Assembly: GCF_009830945.1 (NCBI RefSeq)
Contig: NZ_VWVV01000009.1
Span: 1-64,000, forward strand
Source of the DNA: Nocardiopsis sp. FR4
GTDB taxonomy: Bacteria; Actinomycetota; Actinomycetes; Streptosporangiales; Streptosporangiaceae
DNA length: 64,000 nucleotides
Reading direction: 5' to 3'
A model generated the notes under the pieces. It was not told the DNA's origin. It searched no databases and saw nothing but the letters and a program-made list of their open reading frames with translations. Each line of letters opens with the position of its first letter. Position 1 is the stretch's first letter. Below, one piece after another: positions 1 through 9,813 of this stretch. A program made the position numbers and the translations under genes.

Positions 1-629
1 GCGGGATCCCGGTGCAGATACGATGGCTCAAGGCCGTGCGGGCCCATTTTGACGTCACAATCATGATCGTCCCGCACGGCCGTTCGCATGCTCAGGCCGG
101 GATGTCAGCTATCGCGCACCACGTCGTTACCGGAGACGAGCAACGTAAGAACTGTGACAAAACGGAAGTGTAACTGTAGTACTGGGCGCAGAGCATGAAA
201 GACGTGCTGATCGGAGTCTGCGACCTGGTTAGGGCGGTCCAACCCGAGGGCCCGTAGCCCTGACCCGAAGCCAGGCGTTGGATATCCACTCCAAGCTAAA
301 TCCGCATGCTCACTTTTATCAAGACCAGGATACACCTTCCACTCATTCGGTCTTCGAGAACTATCTGCAGTTCGCGTCCGACTTCGTCGTACCCTTCGCA
401 TTCAACGCCGGCGAGCGGGACTGCGCGTGGTCAGGCTCCAAGTAAAGGTCTCAGTCGAGTAAAGGTCACGGCATGATGACCAAGATTTCAGACCTGTTCA
501 CCGGGAATGTCCGACTAGCCAGCCACCGCGTGAATCATTACGTTCGCTCTATCGTTACCTACCACTGATACAGGTAAAGCTTCGTTTTGAAGATACCAGC
601 CTGCCATAGGTAGTCAAACTGTCACGGCA
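1..629. other. gene-poor low-GC stretch
   Basis: No convincing gene. The reading frames here are short, have no clear ribosome binding site and have unremarkable composition. Base composition matches the following restriction-modification gene rather than the high-GC remainder, so it looks like the rest of the same acquired island. Confidence 0.5.
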
Positions 630-875
630 CTACGAATTGGGGCGAGCAAGAGAAACAGCAACAGCTCGAGAAAAAATGTATCCCGAAGGAACGTCAACGG
701 CAATAAGTAACTTGAATCGCCCTCCAGTCTTGGAGCAGACGCACACCACTGGCTCTTTCCTGAGGGATGCGCGTTCATTTTCTTTCGGCCTGAGGTATAT
801 CTCAATGGAAACCGTATGAGGATATTTGCACATCGGGCACTGCTCGACAGAGAAGGACTCTCTATTTCTCCCCAT
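630..875 (-). CDS. small Cys-motif (zinc-ribbon-like) protein coupled to the RM gene
   Basis: An 81-residue protein of unknown function. It shows CPMCKYPH near residue 13 and CVC near residue 46, a spacing that could form a zinc ribbon, followed by a hydrophobic beta-rich stretch. The ATG lies only 8 bases after the TAG of the upstream restriction-modification gene, and an AAGTAGG-like ribosome binding site spans that stop codon, so the two are probably translated from one mRNA. The low GC matches its partner. I do not recognise the family. It could be a DNA-binding accessory, a regulator of the enzyme, or, less likely, a chance frame; the paired Cys motifs and tight coupling argue for a real gene. 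Confidence 0.6.
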   Translation of the reverse strand: MGRNRESFSVEQCPMCKYPHTVSIEIYLRPKENERASLRKEPVVCVCSKTGGRFKLLIAVDVPSGYIFSRAVAVSLARPNS

Positions 876-883
876 GCGTAAAC

Positions 884-3850
884 CTACTTCGCACTCACAA
901 CCGGAAGCGTACTCTCATCATCTGAGTATACATCCTCAGGGGGCCCCCAAATTTCCTGAGCTTCCTGTGCCATTCTTTCAATTGAAAGGACAGCCGAACG
1001 CTGCGCTTCGTAAGCGTGCCTCAGCTGCTCAGCTTTCTGCTCTTGTACATGCAAAGGAGGAAGCGGGGGGAGCGGAAAATCAAGAAGCCTCTCCACACTA
1101 TCCAAGCGCGTTCGGTTGCTTGTTCCTGTAGCAAATCCAAGAAGCATTTCTTGTGCTGCTTTAGTACGTAGCAGAATCTGCACATAGTCTGGGATTACTG
1201 CCACACCCTCCTTAGGTCGGTACGAGTACATTTCCTTGCTCATGACCAAACCGTTAACTTCTTCGCCAGCTACTGCCACCGCACCATTCACCAAGTCGAT
1301 ACTTGAAAGGACTAGGTCACCCTTCTGCACAACCCAAAGGTCACGCGGGGAGTAAGAAACAGAAGCCCGACCCTTAAATGAGATTGTCCCAGTTCGCGTG
1401 GCTACAGCAAAGTCATATTCGCCGGTCCGAGATGCTGGTGGAGAAACTCGAGGGCTTACCTCAAAAATATCGCCAAAACGAATCAGTTCACCGTGCTTCG
1501 CCAGCAGTTCATCTTTTCGTTGTTGCAGGCGAGCATGATAAAAGTCAAGACGCTCAGAAATATCCTCGCCTGGAGGGCGGACAAAAAATACGGTTGAGTG
1601 TCCAGGAATAGATTGGACAGACTGGGTTACTTCATCGATTCGAAAATATCGACCTTGATAACCTCGAATTACCTCTTCCCGGAAGTATCGATAGAAATCC
1701 CGGATTTGAGGAAGATCATTTCCTATCCATTTTCCAACCGCATTATAACCAACTCTCTCTGCATGAGAGTAAAAGACAGGCTCTCGTTGTTCGAGGTTAG
1801 TGTCAGGCTTCTTGACAAGGTACAAAATCGAGGTCTTTGCATCCGTGTGCGCCAGGTATTTAAAAGCATCACGGGAGAGACTAATGACAGCCTTAACGAA
1901 GAAATTTCTTCGAATGAAAGATCGGACGTCTTTATACTCTGAGGTATTAAGTACAGCTTCGTCCACAACGATCGCAGCTCGACCGCCAGACCACTCGATT
2001 GGTCCCCCTGGCCAGCGCTCTTTTTTCAAGTATCGCGCGATAGCACCAATAAAAAGCGCACCCCCCTTCATGGTGCGACCGCGAGGCTGCCGCGTTATAT
2101 CATTCTGGGCAATCTTTACTCGAAGATCCGCGATCTGCTCATTAAGGGTATCGAGCTTCTTTGAGTACCTGCTGACTGCTGATCGCGACTTCGGAGTAGG
2201 ATCCTGCATCAATTCTGATATTTTGGAATGAACTTCCTCTCTCTTCTCAACAAGAGAGGCTAGTTGCTTCTCTTCGATTGTCTCAAGAGGCACAACACCG
2301 AGCCACTCATAGAAATCCTCGGCTCGACATGGCAACGATTGTGATTGCGCCGTACGTTCCCATTCTGATTCCGCAACTAGATAATCTGTATCACCTAGAG
2401 GTGGATTCGTAAGGACAACGTCAAGCGACCCGTCAACACCTTTTTTAGTCCTTGGAAAAATAGCAGATTGCCCCAGAGTGAGACCATTTGCAGAAATAAT
2501 CCCTGACTTACCATCGCCATGGATGAACATATTCATCTTGGCGATAGTTGCAACCCATTCATCAATATCTGATCCGAGGAGCTGCTTCTGGCGAATGGAC
2601 TGCTGCGTCTTATAGTGATGCTGACTTCCTTCGTCAGAGTCATCCAACATAACTTCCATAGCGGAAATAAGGAAACGCCCAGTCCCGACAGCAGGATCCA
2701 TCACATGATCAGACCACCGAAGATCGACGATCTCAGTGCAGAAGTCTACGACCTGCTGAGGCGTAAAGAATTGGCCAACCCTCGTGTCCTTGTCTCCGCG
2801 TCGCGCTAGCGTTTCGAAGACAGCACCCAAGATATCAACCCTGCCAGCATGGAAATCATATTCATCGAAGACAGGTAGGATTAGAGTCTCAACCAACTCA
2901 TCTGTAAGCTTATGATGAAGAAAATTCTCTGAGTGATAATTCTGAAGAAGCCCCGCCTCTTTTAGGGCATCCTCTTCAGCTATTTCGTGCAGCAGAAATT
3001 CGACTAGTCGATTCTGGTAATCTCGACGAATACTCCTCGCCACATTTTCTTTCCAAGCAGAAAACCCATCCAGGGTGAAGCGATTTACCTTACCAGTTCG
3101 ACGCTGAGAGCGCTCTTCAAAAAGCCGCAGGAATGCGAGATAAACAAGGCTTATGTTTGCGTTATTTCCCGTGATGCCATGAGAACGAAATTTGTCTTCG
3201 ACGCGTTCAAGAGATTTCTTGAGATTCCGTTCCCGCAGGGCATCAAACTCTTGCGCCTCTTCTTCGAGTTCGCTCGCAAGTTCATTATCCTCGGGGAACA
3301 GAGTGGACTGCACCAGCTGACGCGCACGAGCATCGTCAACTGCAGTATCCCATCGCTCAAACAGATCAACGAAGCGGCTACTCGGATACAACCCTGGATC
3401 TGAACTAATGAGCTTATCAAGCATAAGCTGCATCGCTTCAAAATCCAAGGCAACGATCCTACCGGGCTTCCCTTCCCTCTCGTTGCTACGATTATACAAA
3501 TCGCGAAAGTTCATGCTCATTCGAGCAGAAGTCGAAGGAGAGACATAGAGAAGTCCGTATTTATCAAATTTCCGCTTCGCGGCTTCTCTGTTAAGGTGAT
3601 CCGTTACAGCAGCAAATTCTCCGTCTGCCGCAGAACCTTTACGCTTCGTCACCTCGACAAGGATAAGATGGCTGTTTTCCGCATCACGGATTTCGATATC
3701 AGGCTTTCCTCCTGGAGAATGGCGCGCCCCCGAACTGGAGCCATGGTGAATGATCTGGCAACCACGCGGCTCCAGAGCCAGACGAAGGTCAGCCGCGATT
3801 CGCTGTTCCAATTCCAGCGAGGCATCAAGGTCATCGTACCTACTAGCCAT
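884..3850 (-). CDS. single-chain restriction-modification-specificity protein (type IIG-like)
   Basis: A 988-residue protein that appears to combine cleavage, N6-adenine methylation and target recognition. Residues 1-110 resemble a PD-(D/E)xK nuclease: PD at 50-51 and EVTK at 66-69. Residues ~215-330 are helical, like HsdM N-termini. The SAM-dependent methyltransferase core follows, with QFFTP at 360-364, motif I DPAVGTGRF at 385-393 and motif IV NPPL at 482-485. The C-terminal ~190 residues look like one HsdS-type target-recognition half, ending in PLPPLPPLHVQEQ, a typical TRD-helix junction. No separate hsdR, hsdM or hsdS is present. Motif IV normally reads NPP(F/Y/W); Leu here is unusual. 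The gene is far lower in GC than its neighbours, indicating horizontal acquisition. A BREX PglX-like methylase is an alternative, but the N-terminal nuclease motif favours type IIG. Confidence 0.85.
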   Translation of the reverse strand: MASRYDDLDASLELEQRIAADLRLALEPRGCQIIHHGSSSGARHSPGGKPDIEIRDAENSHLILVEVTKRKGSAADGEFAAVTDHLNREAAKRKFDKYGLLYVSPSTSARMSMNFRDLYNRSNEREGKPGRIVALDFEAMQLMLDKLISSDPGLYPSSRFVDLFERWDTAVDDARARQLVQSTLFPEDNELASELEEEAQEFDALRERNLKKSLERVEDKFRSHGITGNNANISLVYLAFLRLFEERSQRRTGKVNRFTLDGFSAWKENVARSIRRDYQNRLVEFLLHEIAEEDALKEAGLLQNYHSENFLHHKLTDELVETLILPVFDEYDFHAGRVDILGAVFETLARRGDKDTRVGQFFTPQQVVDFCTEIVDLRWSDHVMDPAVGTGRFLISAMEVMLDDSDEGSQHHYKTQQSIRQKQLLGSDIDEWVATIAKMNMFIHGDGKSGIISANGLTLGQSAIFPRTKKGVDGSLDVVLTNPPLGDTDYLVAESEWERTAQSQSLPCRAEDFYEWLGVVPLETIEEKQLASLVEKREEVHSKISELMQDPTPKSRSAVSRYSKKLDTLNEQIADLRVKIAQNDITRQPRGRTMKGGALFIGAIARYLKKERWPGGPIEWSGGRAAIVVDEAVLNTSEYKDVRSFIRRNFFVKAVISLSRDAFKYLAHTDAKTSILYLVKKPDTNLEQREPVFYSHAERVGYNAVGKWIGNDLPQIRDFYRYFREEVIRGYQGRYFRIDEVTQSVQSIPGHSTVFFVRPPGEDISERLDFYHARLQQRKDELLAKHGELIRFGDIFEVSPRVSPPASRTGEYDFAVATRTGTISFKGRASVSYSPRDLWVVQKGDLVLSSIDLVNGAVAVAGEEVNGLVMSKEMYSYRPKEGVAVIPDYVQILLRTKAAQEMLLGFATGTSNRTRLDSVERLLDFPLPPLPPLHVQEQKAEQLRHAYEAQRSAVLSIERMAQEAQEIWGPPEDVYSDDESTLPVVSAK

Positions 3851-4290
3851 AGCTACTAGCCGTCTCCTCCCAAGTACACTCAGCCCTGCCGATAGCCCAG
3901 GGTTGTTGTGTACTACTGATGGTTTACCCCTCTCCCAGCATCCACAGCATGACCTTGAACTAGACCGTCGCTGTCTGGCCCATCTAGGCCCCGGACGTGC
4001 TTGAGATTAGAGGAATATGTAGCTTATACGAGGGATAGGCATCTCACACTGCGCGATTCTGATCACGCTATGAGTATGCCCATGGCATCTTATCTTACCG
4101 CAGCGAAGAGAGTCCGCCGAACTAACGACTACACACGAGAGGTGTGAGACCGAACCAGCAGTAGCCTCGTTTGAGCAACCATTGTCTGTTTAGTAGGGGT
4201 AGCAGACAAGACCGCAAGCTCTGTCACAGACGTCCCGGTAGAGACACTGACTCGGCCAACCGAGGCCCTCGCTCCTACCCTCCGGGCACG
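3851..4290. promoter_or_regulatory. upstream region of the RM gene, island edge
   Basis: About 440 bases of moderate GC upstream of the restriction-modification gene. It should contain its promoter, but I see no confident -35/-10 pair. Composition rises to the genome norm just before the repeat that follows, so the island edge lies here. Confidence 0.4.
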
Positions 4291-4556
4291 GCGGTGCACC
4301 CGTGAGGGTGCACCACGCTGTCCAAGGGCGTGCACCCTCCGGGTGCACGGCACCCAGCAGAACCCGGGACAACGCGGCACAACCGGGAAACCACCTCCCT
4401 CACTACCTGCGGATTCTCGTGTTTCCGCAGGTCAGGGCACTCTCCCACCACAGTTCAAGTCCCGTCACTCACCCCAGAGGCGAAAGCCCCTGACCAGCGC
4501 AAACGCGCAATGGTCAGGGGCTCTCGCGCGTCCGGGGGTGCACCGGCGGGTGTACG
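4291..4556. repeat. structured direct repeat, copy 1
   Basis: About 265 bases that recur at 9814-10077, at roughly 80 percent identity and nearly constant spacing. It contains several hairpins: GTGCACCC-tcc-GGGTGCAC, CCTGCGG/CCGCAGG, and a long stem AGCCCCTGACCA/TGGTCAGGGGCT. Between the last two lies GTTCAAGTCC, which resembles a tRNA T-loop, followed by CTCACCCCA, which resembles an acceptor end; no matching 5' tRNA half is seen. It may be a tRNA-derived or attachment-site remnant, a small non-autonomous element or a structured RNA. It sits exactly where the low-GC island ends. Confidence 0.75.
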
Positions 4557-4594
4557 GGGTAAAGATCTGGCTGGTGAGTGGGCACCACTCCCCG

Positions 4595-5101
4595 TCACTT
4601 CCTCCCGGGCCGGATGGAGTGCTCCGATCCCGGGCGGTGTCGGCCCACGGCCTTCCTGACCAGGGCGGCGATGGCCTTCTCCGTTTCCTCACCCAACCCG
4701 CTGACGGCGAACGAGGTGGGCCACAGGCCGCTGTCGTCGTCGAGGTCGGCCTCCGGAGTGAACCCGAACGTCGAATAGCGCTCCTTGTCGGCGCTCCCGC
4801 TGCGGAAGAAGCACACGACCTTCCCCTTCCTGGCGTAGGCGGGTTGTCCGTACCAGAGCTTCGGTGCCAACCCGGGGGCGTTCGCGGTCACGATGGCGTG
4901 GACGCGCTCGGCCACCGCGCGGTCCGCCGCCTCCATCTCCTGGATCTTCGACAGCACGTCGAGTTCCTCGGCGGCCCTCTTGTTACCGCGGCCGCGTTCC
5001 ACCTCCGTCCTGAGCTCCGCGGCACGCTCCTTCATGGCGGATCGCTCCTGTTCGGAGAAACCTCCCGCGTTGCCGCTCTCGTCACCGGACCTCGTGCTCA
5101 T
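4595..5101 (-). CDS. DUF1801 / YdhG-like protein
   Basis: 168 residues. The core from about residue 75 matches the DUF1801 fold: a helical N-terminus, then PKLWYGQPAYARKGKVVCFF and a C-terminal stretch ending in a conserved helix with ALVRKAV. The family has a helix-grip-like fold and is often labelled an iron chaperone, but its biochemical role in actinomycetes is not established. A longer frame begins 14 codons upstream, but GGGAG placed 8 bases before this ATG decides the start. The extra helical N-terminus rich in Glu and Arg is typical of actinobacterial versions. Confidence 0.8.
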   Translation of the reverse strand: MSTRSGDESGNAGGFSEQERSAMKERAAELRTEVERGRGNKRAAEELDVLSKIQEMEAADRAVAERVHAIVTANAPGLAPKLWYGQPAYARKGKVVCFFRSGSADKERYSTFGFTPEADLDDDSGLWPTSFAVSGLGEETEKAIAALVRKAVGRHRPGSEHSIRPGRK

Positions 5102-5639
5102 CGGCGGCACTCCCGTTCTTGATCGGTGTGGGGCGCTCCCCACCCTGGCCTGTCCGGGTGGGCGGCGCTTCTCGATTCCTGACCGCTACCAGGATGGCCG
5201 CCGGGGCGGTGAGCGGGGGACTTCCGGTACCGCAGGCGCCTGCAAGGAGGCGACGGCGTACCGCGCGGGCGGGCCGGACGTCCACCGGTCGGCAGGGCTG
5301 CGGTGCCGCCCCCGGAGCGGTCAGGAGTCGAGGAGCACGGAGGCTATGGCCGTACCTACCGTGAGGGGCATGGACACAGCCCTTCGCCACCCCCTCTCCC
5401 ATGGCCGGGAGCTGCGGCCGTTCCGGCCTACGGCCGCGACGGGCGCGGCCCCCGGACCCGCGACGGCGCCGGTGGGAAGGACATCCCCCCGACCGCCCTC
5501 GAGCCGACCGGTCGGTGACGCGCCCTGATCGTGTCGTGTACATCGACCATCCCGTCCGTATCGGCCACACCGCCCGCAACGCCCACCACGGCGCCCTCCA
5601 CCGTGCCAGTCGGCCTGACCGCACGAAGGAGCCACACAC
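5102..5639. other. intergenic, no gene recognised
   Basis: About 540 GC-rich bases. Long open frames exist on both strands but have shadow-like composition and no homology that I recognise. The right end must hold the promoter of the broken VOC gene; AAGGAG lies just before its ATG. Confidence 0.4.
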
Positions 5640-6320
5640 ATGACTCTCACGATCGACACCGTCACCCTGGGAGTACCGGAGACGGAGGCCGCGTACCGTT
5701 TCTGCGAGTCCGCGCTCTCACCCGCGACGCCCGACGACCGCGGCCGGCGCTCCGGTCCGGACCTGCACGGCACCGGTGGCTGGCCGTGCGCCGGATCGAC
5801 GCACTCGCCGCCGACCTCGGCACGGACCCGGCGTCCTCGGGATTTCGCGGCTACCTCCTGTCGTCGATCGTGAGTGGACCAAGCGGGGTCGAGGCGCTCC
5901 TCAAGGCGGCCGCTGCCAACGGGGCGACGGTCGTCAGGTCGGCGAAGAAGCGGCTCTTCGGTGAGTTCACCGCCGTCTATCTCGGCGTCGCCGAGCCGAA
6001 GGCGTCCAAGGCCTTCTACGAGAAGCTGGGGATGCGCGCCGAGCACGACTACGGTGACAAGTTCATCGACTTCACCGCCGCCGACGGTGTGTTCCGGCTG
6101 GATCTGCTGCCACGCAGAGGACTCGCGCGGGGCGCCGGTGTGGGGACGGCAAGGGCTTCTCCGCTGTCGTGCTGACCCATACCGCCGCCTCCCGCGACGA
6201 CGTCGACGCGCTCCTGGCCGCCGCGGACTCCGCCGGGGGGCGGGTCGCCGCCGCCACGGGAGAGACCGACCAGGGCGGCTACGCCGGGTACTTCGACGAT
6301 CCCGACGGGCACAGATCACC
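5640..6320 (+). pseudogene. VOC (glyoxalase/bleomycin resistance) family pseudogene
   Basis: Family similarity is split over three frames. The first segment begins at an ATG with a good AAGGAG site and reads MTLTIDTVTLGVPETEAAYRF. From about 5780 the match moves to another frame (RRIDALAADLGTDPASSGFRG through FYEKLGMRAEHDYG), and from about 6164 to the third (VVLTHTAASRDDVDALLAAA, then GYAGYFDDPDGH). Two frameshifts are therefore needed. LFGEFTAVY also runs straight into LGVAEPKA, where two-domain members I know carry a connecting segment, suggesting an internal deletion. The end after DPDGH is lost. No functional protein is expected. Confidence 0.8.
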
Positions 6321-6756
6321 GCGCACGTGTGACCGGCCTCCTCCGCCGTGTTCGGGTCGGGGCCCCGCCGCGTGCCGGTTCGGGGAGAGCGTGCGTGAGC
6401 AGCCGCCGTACCCCTCGGTGCGGGCCTGCGGTCTGGGATCCTCCCACGTGGTGTCCGTGCGCACAGGCCTTTCCGGGCCGCGGTTTCCGGCGGCAGCGCC
6501 CCCGCCGGGCTCTGCCGCCGGTGTGTCCGGCATCGGGGACGAACCCCTCTCTCGTCGGCGCGCAACCGTACCGTCGCCGCGGTCGGCCACCGCACCCTGT
6601 GGCCGGTGCGGCGATGACACGGCTCCTCGGCCGCTTCCGGTCCCAGCCCGCCACTGGTGCTCCGGGAGCCGCCTGCCCGACCCCCTCGGGCCGCCGCCGA
6701 CGCGGTTCCTCCGCCTGCCCGGATACCGCATCGGGAGAGAGGGGTGCCGTCGTCCG
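6321..6756. other. intergenic between pseudogene and DNRLRE gene
   Basis: About 430 bases of very high GC. Only overlapping shadow frames are seen, and I find no gene or clear site. Confidence 0.4.
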
Positions 6757-7944
6757 TCAACCGGTTCTCCTGGGCCGGTGAACCGGAGTGCGGTTCCCGG
6801 CCGGCGCGGTGGCCGGAGGCCCCCGGGCCCTGGGAGCCGTGGCCCCGTCCTGTCGCCGGCGGCCGCACGGAGCGATCGGGCTGCCGACCCGTTCCCCCCA
6901 CTGGAAGCGGACCCGCTCACCCCCGCTCCGGAACAGGCCGGCGGCGACGAGGCCCTGGACACGGAGGTCGTCGGCTGTTCCATCCCCGGGGACGGTGCCG
7001 CCGGAAAGGCCGGGGCCTCCCGCGGACCGGTCCGGGGAAGGACCCGGCGAGCCCTCGTCCTGGGCGGCGGCGCGCTCACCGGAGGGCCCGGCACCCGCGG
7101 CACCGTCCCCGGAGCCCCCCGGAAGGCCGGTCGGAGCAGAGTCCGTGCCCGTGACCGCCGGTGTGCCGTGGTCGACCACCAGCACCGGCGGGGCGTCCTC
7201 GACGTCGAAGCGGCGCCAGGCCGCGCTCCCGGACTCGTCGCGTTCGGCGAGCCGCAGGTGGAGGTGCGGTTCTGCGTTGTCCACGGCCCACTGGTAGGCC
7301 TCGGTCACGTCGAACTCCACACCATCGCCCACGGGGCAGGCGGCCCGCCCGCCCCTGACCCTCCGGGTGTCGAGCAGGGCGCGGGCCGTGGGCTGGTCGT
7401 TCCACGTGGTCCCGGCGTCGAAGGGGTCGACCCGGTGCACCTGCAGGAAAGCGTCGCCGTCGCAGTCATAGGACCACACCGCCTCGGTGCGCAACACGGC
7501 GGAGTCCACGGCGGTTCCGGGTTCGAGCGAGACCGGGAAGCGGAACAGGGCCCTGCGGGTGTAGACACGGTCCCAGGCCAGGCGCCCTGTTCCCACACTG
7601 GCGGTCTCGGCTCCGTCGCGGGGCCGGTCGGGAAAGGCTCGGTCCACGTGGGTCCACAGGGAACTCTCCGCCTCGGTCCGAGCGCCGCCAGAGCGCACGG
7701 GGGCGGAAGAGCCGTCGTCGGCGGAGGTGGCCCCGGATCCGGTCGGGTCACGGGTTTCCCCCTCGGCCCGGGCGGTCCTGCCCGGTTCACCGCTCCGCTC
7801 CCGTGAGGCGTCACGCCCCCCGGAAACGGCCGTGCCGCCGGTGGCGGAGGGGGATTCCTCCGCGTCGGCTGCGGCGGGAGCGGCCACCCCCAGCGCAAGG
7901 GCCAGGGCGCAAGCCGCCGTCGCCCGGGACAGGGAACGACGCAT
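6757..7944 (-). CDS. secreted DNRLRE-domain protein, C-terminus probably degraded
   Basis: 395 residues. Residues 1-27 are a Sec signal peptide (MRRSLSR, hydrophobic core, APAAADA), then a low-complexity linker, then a DNRLRE-type beta domain at about 90-240, recognisable by FRFPVSLEPGTAVDSAVLRT and DPFDAGTTWNDQP. This module occurs in secreted or wall-linked proteins with repeat domains and glycan-related functions. After about residue 310 the protein turns into an Arg/Pro/Gly-rich tail unlike a folded domain, where longer relatives continue with further beta domains. A frameshift or truncation is likely; the adjoining region is also decayed. Confidence 0.7.
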   Translation of the reverse strand: MRRSLSRATAACALALALGVAAPAAADAEESPSATGGTAVSGGRDASRERSGEPGRTARAEGETRDPTGSGATSADDGSSAPVRSGGARTEAESSLWTHVDRAFPDRPRDGAETASVGTGRLAWDRVYTRRALFRFPVSLEPGTAVDSAVLRTEAVWSYDCDGDAFLQVHRVDPFDAGTTWNDQPTARALLDTRRVRGGRAACPVGDGVEFDVTEAYQWAVDNAEPHLHLRLAERDESGSAAWRRFDVEDAPPVLVVDHGTPAVTGTDSAPTGLPGGSGDGAAGAGPSGERAAAQDEGSPGPSPDRSAGGPGLSGGTVPGDGTADDLRVQGLVAAGLFRSGGERVRFQWGERVGSPIAPCGRRRQDGATAPRARGPPATAPAGNRTPVHRPRRTG

Positions 7945-8705
7945 GACGGGTGGTGCCTACACATTCCAGCGATGACCGAAAAGGAATCCGGTCGGGACGT
8001 CCATGTCCCGCTCCGATCGCAAGGAAGCTACCAAACCCCCAGAGCACCCCACAAACCCCATGGATATAAATACAGACCAAAACAATAATTACTACCACCA
8101 GAAACACAGTCACCACGCAAACCCACTCCACCCGGCCATACGCATTCGAACATACAGACGTTCTTTGTTCGGCGGCCATCAAATATCACTTCACGCCAGG
8201 CCGAAAATCAGCCCTTCCCGCAGAGCGGATACCCGTTCGCCACGACACCGCCCTTACACCGCCTTCGTTCGGACCGCACACTGCGGACGGCGGCAGCACC
8301 GGAACGCATGTTCAGCGAGAACGGTTCAGCCGACGCCACGAACGACATTGATCGCTTCTCCGAAGGGATGGCTGCGGAGGCCGGAGGCATGGGCCGGGGG
8401 AGGAGGGGTTTACGTCGATCTGGACGAGGGCGTGCGACGGACCGATGCCGCGCCGATCCCGGACCGGTTCCACCGGACCCCCGCGGTTCCTTGGGCCCGA
8501 AGGCACGAGGAGACCGTGAACGGTGAGGTCGTCGATGCCGGCGGGCGGGTTGCAGGAGGTCCCCACCACCATCGAGGCGTACGGAGGAGGCGCCGCGGGC
8601 CACGGCGACTGCGGCACCGGCCGAACGTAGGGCAACGAGGGACGGGTGACCGGGTGTGCCCCCGAAAAGCCTCCTCCCGGGGCACGGCACCGTGGTCGAC
8701 GGGGG
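7945..8705. promoter_or_regulatory. AT-richer upstream region of the DNRLRE gene
   Basis: About 760 bases without a gene. The part at 8040-8180 is distinctly AT-rich for this genome and likely contains the promoter of the leftward secreted-protein gene. It includes CCAAACCCCCAGAG at 8031-8044, related to sites before the Fn3 gene and near 48.8 kb. From 8200 on only shadow frames are seen. Confidence 0.5.
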
Positions 8706-9101
8706 TCAGTGGTAGAAGCCGACGATCCCGTGGCCCCGCCCGGCCGCCGTCCGGATCCACTGCAGGACCGTGTGCACCGACTCGCGCATGGAGTAGTCCT
8801 CCAAGGCCTCCACCTGCTCAGCGGTCACGGCTCGCGCCCGCGACTCCGCCCGCCGCACGGCCTCCCTGCTCCACTCCTCACCATCCTCCCCGCCCATCCA
8901 CAGGTCATCCATGCGCACCGCGCTCACACCCAGGTCCGCCAGCACCTTGTCCACTTCCTCGAACCACCAGAACCTCACCGGGCAGAAGGGGGCGTTGGGA
9001 AGGAAGCTCCCGTGGCGCTCGCACTGGCTCCGGTAGGGGGCCGGATCGTCGTGGGAGAGCCGGTCGAGGTCGACGCTGTAGGCCATCAGTCCTGAACTCA
9101 T
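8706..9101 (-). CDS. hypothetical protein
   Basis: 131 residues, soluble, Trp-rich and acidic, ending in GHGIVGFYH. The part beginning MAYSVDLDRL is similar in style to small actinobacterial proteins of unknown function, but I cannot name a family. The start is uncertain: the ATG at 9101 has no ribosome site, while the in-frame ATG at 9086 has AGGA close before it. There is no signal peptide and no catalytic motif that I recognise. It lies between the two long repeats, in the decayed segment, and appears to be transcribed alone. Confidence 0.6.
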   Translation of the reverse strand: MSSGLMAYSVDLDRLSHDDPAPYRSQCERHGSFLPNAPFCPVRFWWFEEVDKVLADLGVSAVRMDDLWMGGEDGEEWSREAVRRAESRARAVTAEQVEALEDYSMRESVHTVLQWIRTAAGRGHGIVGFYH

Positions 9102-9813
9102 GCCGGGGAAGGTACTGGCCGCCCACGACAAAGCGGATACGGCGCTTCGTTCCGGACGCGGGCCCCGCCCGCAGTGGCCCCGCAGGTCCCTTCCCGGGCC
9201 GGACACGCCTGATGAACACCAGCCGCCACTGGCCGCCGGGACAGAGCCCGTGCGCTCTGCCGAGCGATCTCACCGTCCTCCGGGTGGAGCGGCGGCTCCC
9301 TGCCGTGGGCACGGGTCGCGTGGGCGATCCGGCTTGCGAGCCGGGGGATCGCCGTCTCCCCGATCGAGGCCGCGTCGTGGAACGCCCGCCCGGTCAGCTC
9401 ACCGGGGCGAGGACGGTCTGGGCCAGCCCCCTCGGCCGAGCACTCCCCCGTCGAAGAAGAACAGCCGACCGGAGATGGTTTCTGTTCGAGGGAGTCCCTA
9501 CGGTGCCGCGCGCCGCACTCATGAGCACCCCGGACAACCCTGAGCATCCGAACACCCCCGGAGCATCACCAGCTTCGGACATACTCCCGAACGCCGTTGT
9601 CCTCCCGTGCTGACGGCTCCCAAAGGCCTCTGTGTCCTCTCCAAGTCCCACACCCGATGAACCAGCCGGTCAATTCGTCTCAGCGATCGACAACGAAACC
9701 ACGGCCGTCCCGAGAAAACGTTCATCGAGAAGCACGACTTGAGGTCATCTCTACCAGTAGGGGATGCCAGGCCAATGCGGTCTTCGCTCAACAGGGAGCC
9801 GTCCGTCTCGGCC
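9102..9813. other. intergenic, no gene recognised
   Basis: About 710 bases. Part of it (9640-9800) is lower in GC than the surroundings. A leftward frame at 9519-9791 has no recognisable homology. I see no tRNA and no convincing mobile element. Confidence 0.4.

Noticed and set aside
4380..4480. Complete tRNA gene in repeat copy 1
   Set aside because: A T-loop-like sequence and acceptor-like end are seen, but no complementary 5' acceptor strand or proper anticodon arm.
5321..6901. 526-codon open frame on the minus strand
   Set aside because: Arg/Gly/Pro-rich, spans the VOC pseudogene on the other strand, and has no recognisable homology; a high-GC shadow.
8003..9613. 536-codon plus-strand frame
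   Set aside because: Composition is shadow-like and it overlaps the better-supported minus-strand gene at 8706-9101.
9519..9791. Possible transposase remnant
   Set aside because: The lower GC and a few basic residues were suggestive, but I could not recognise any transposase motif or terminal repeats.
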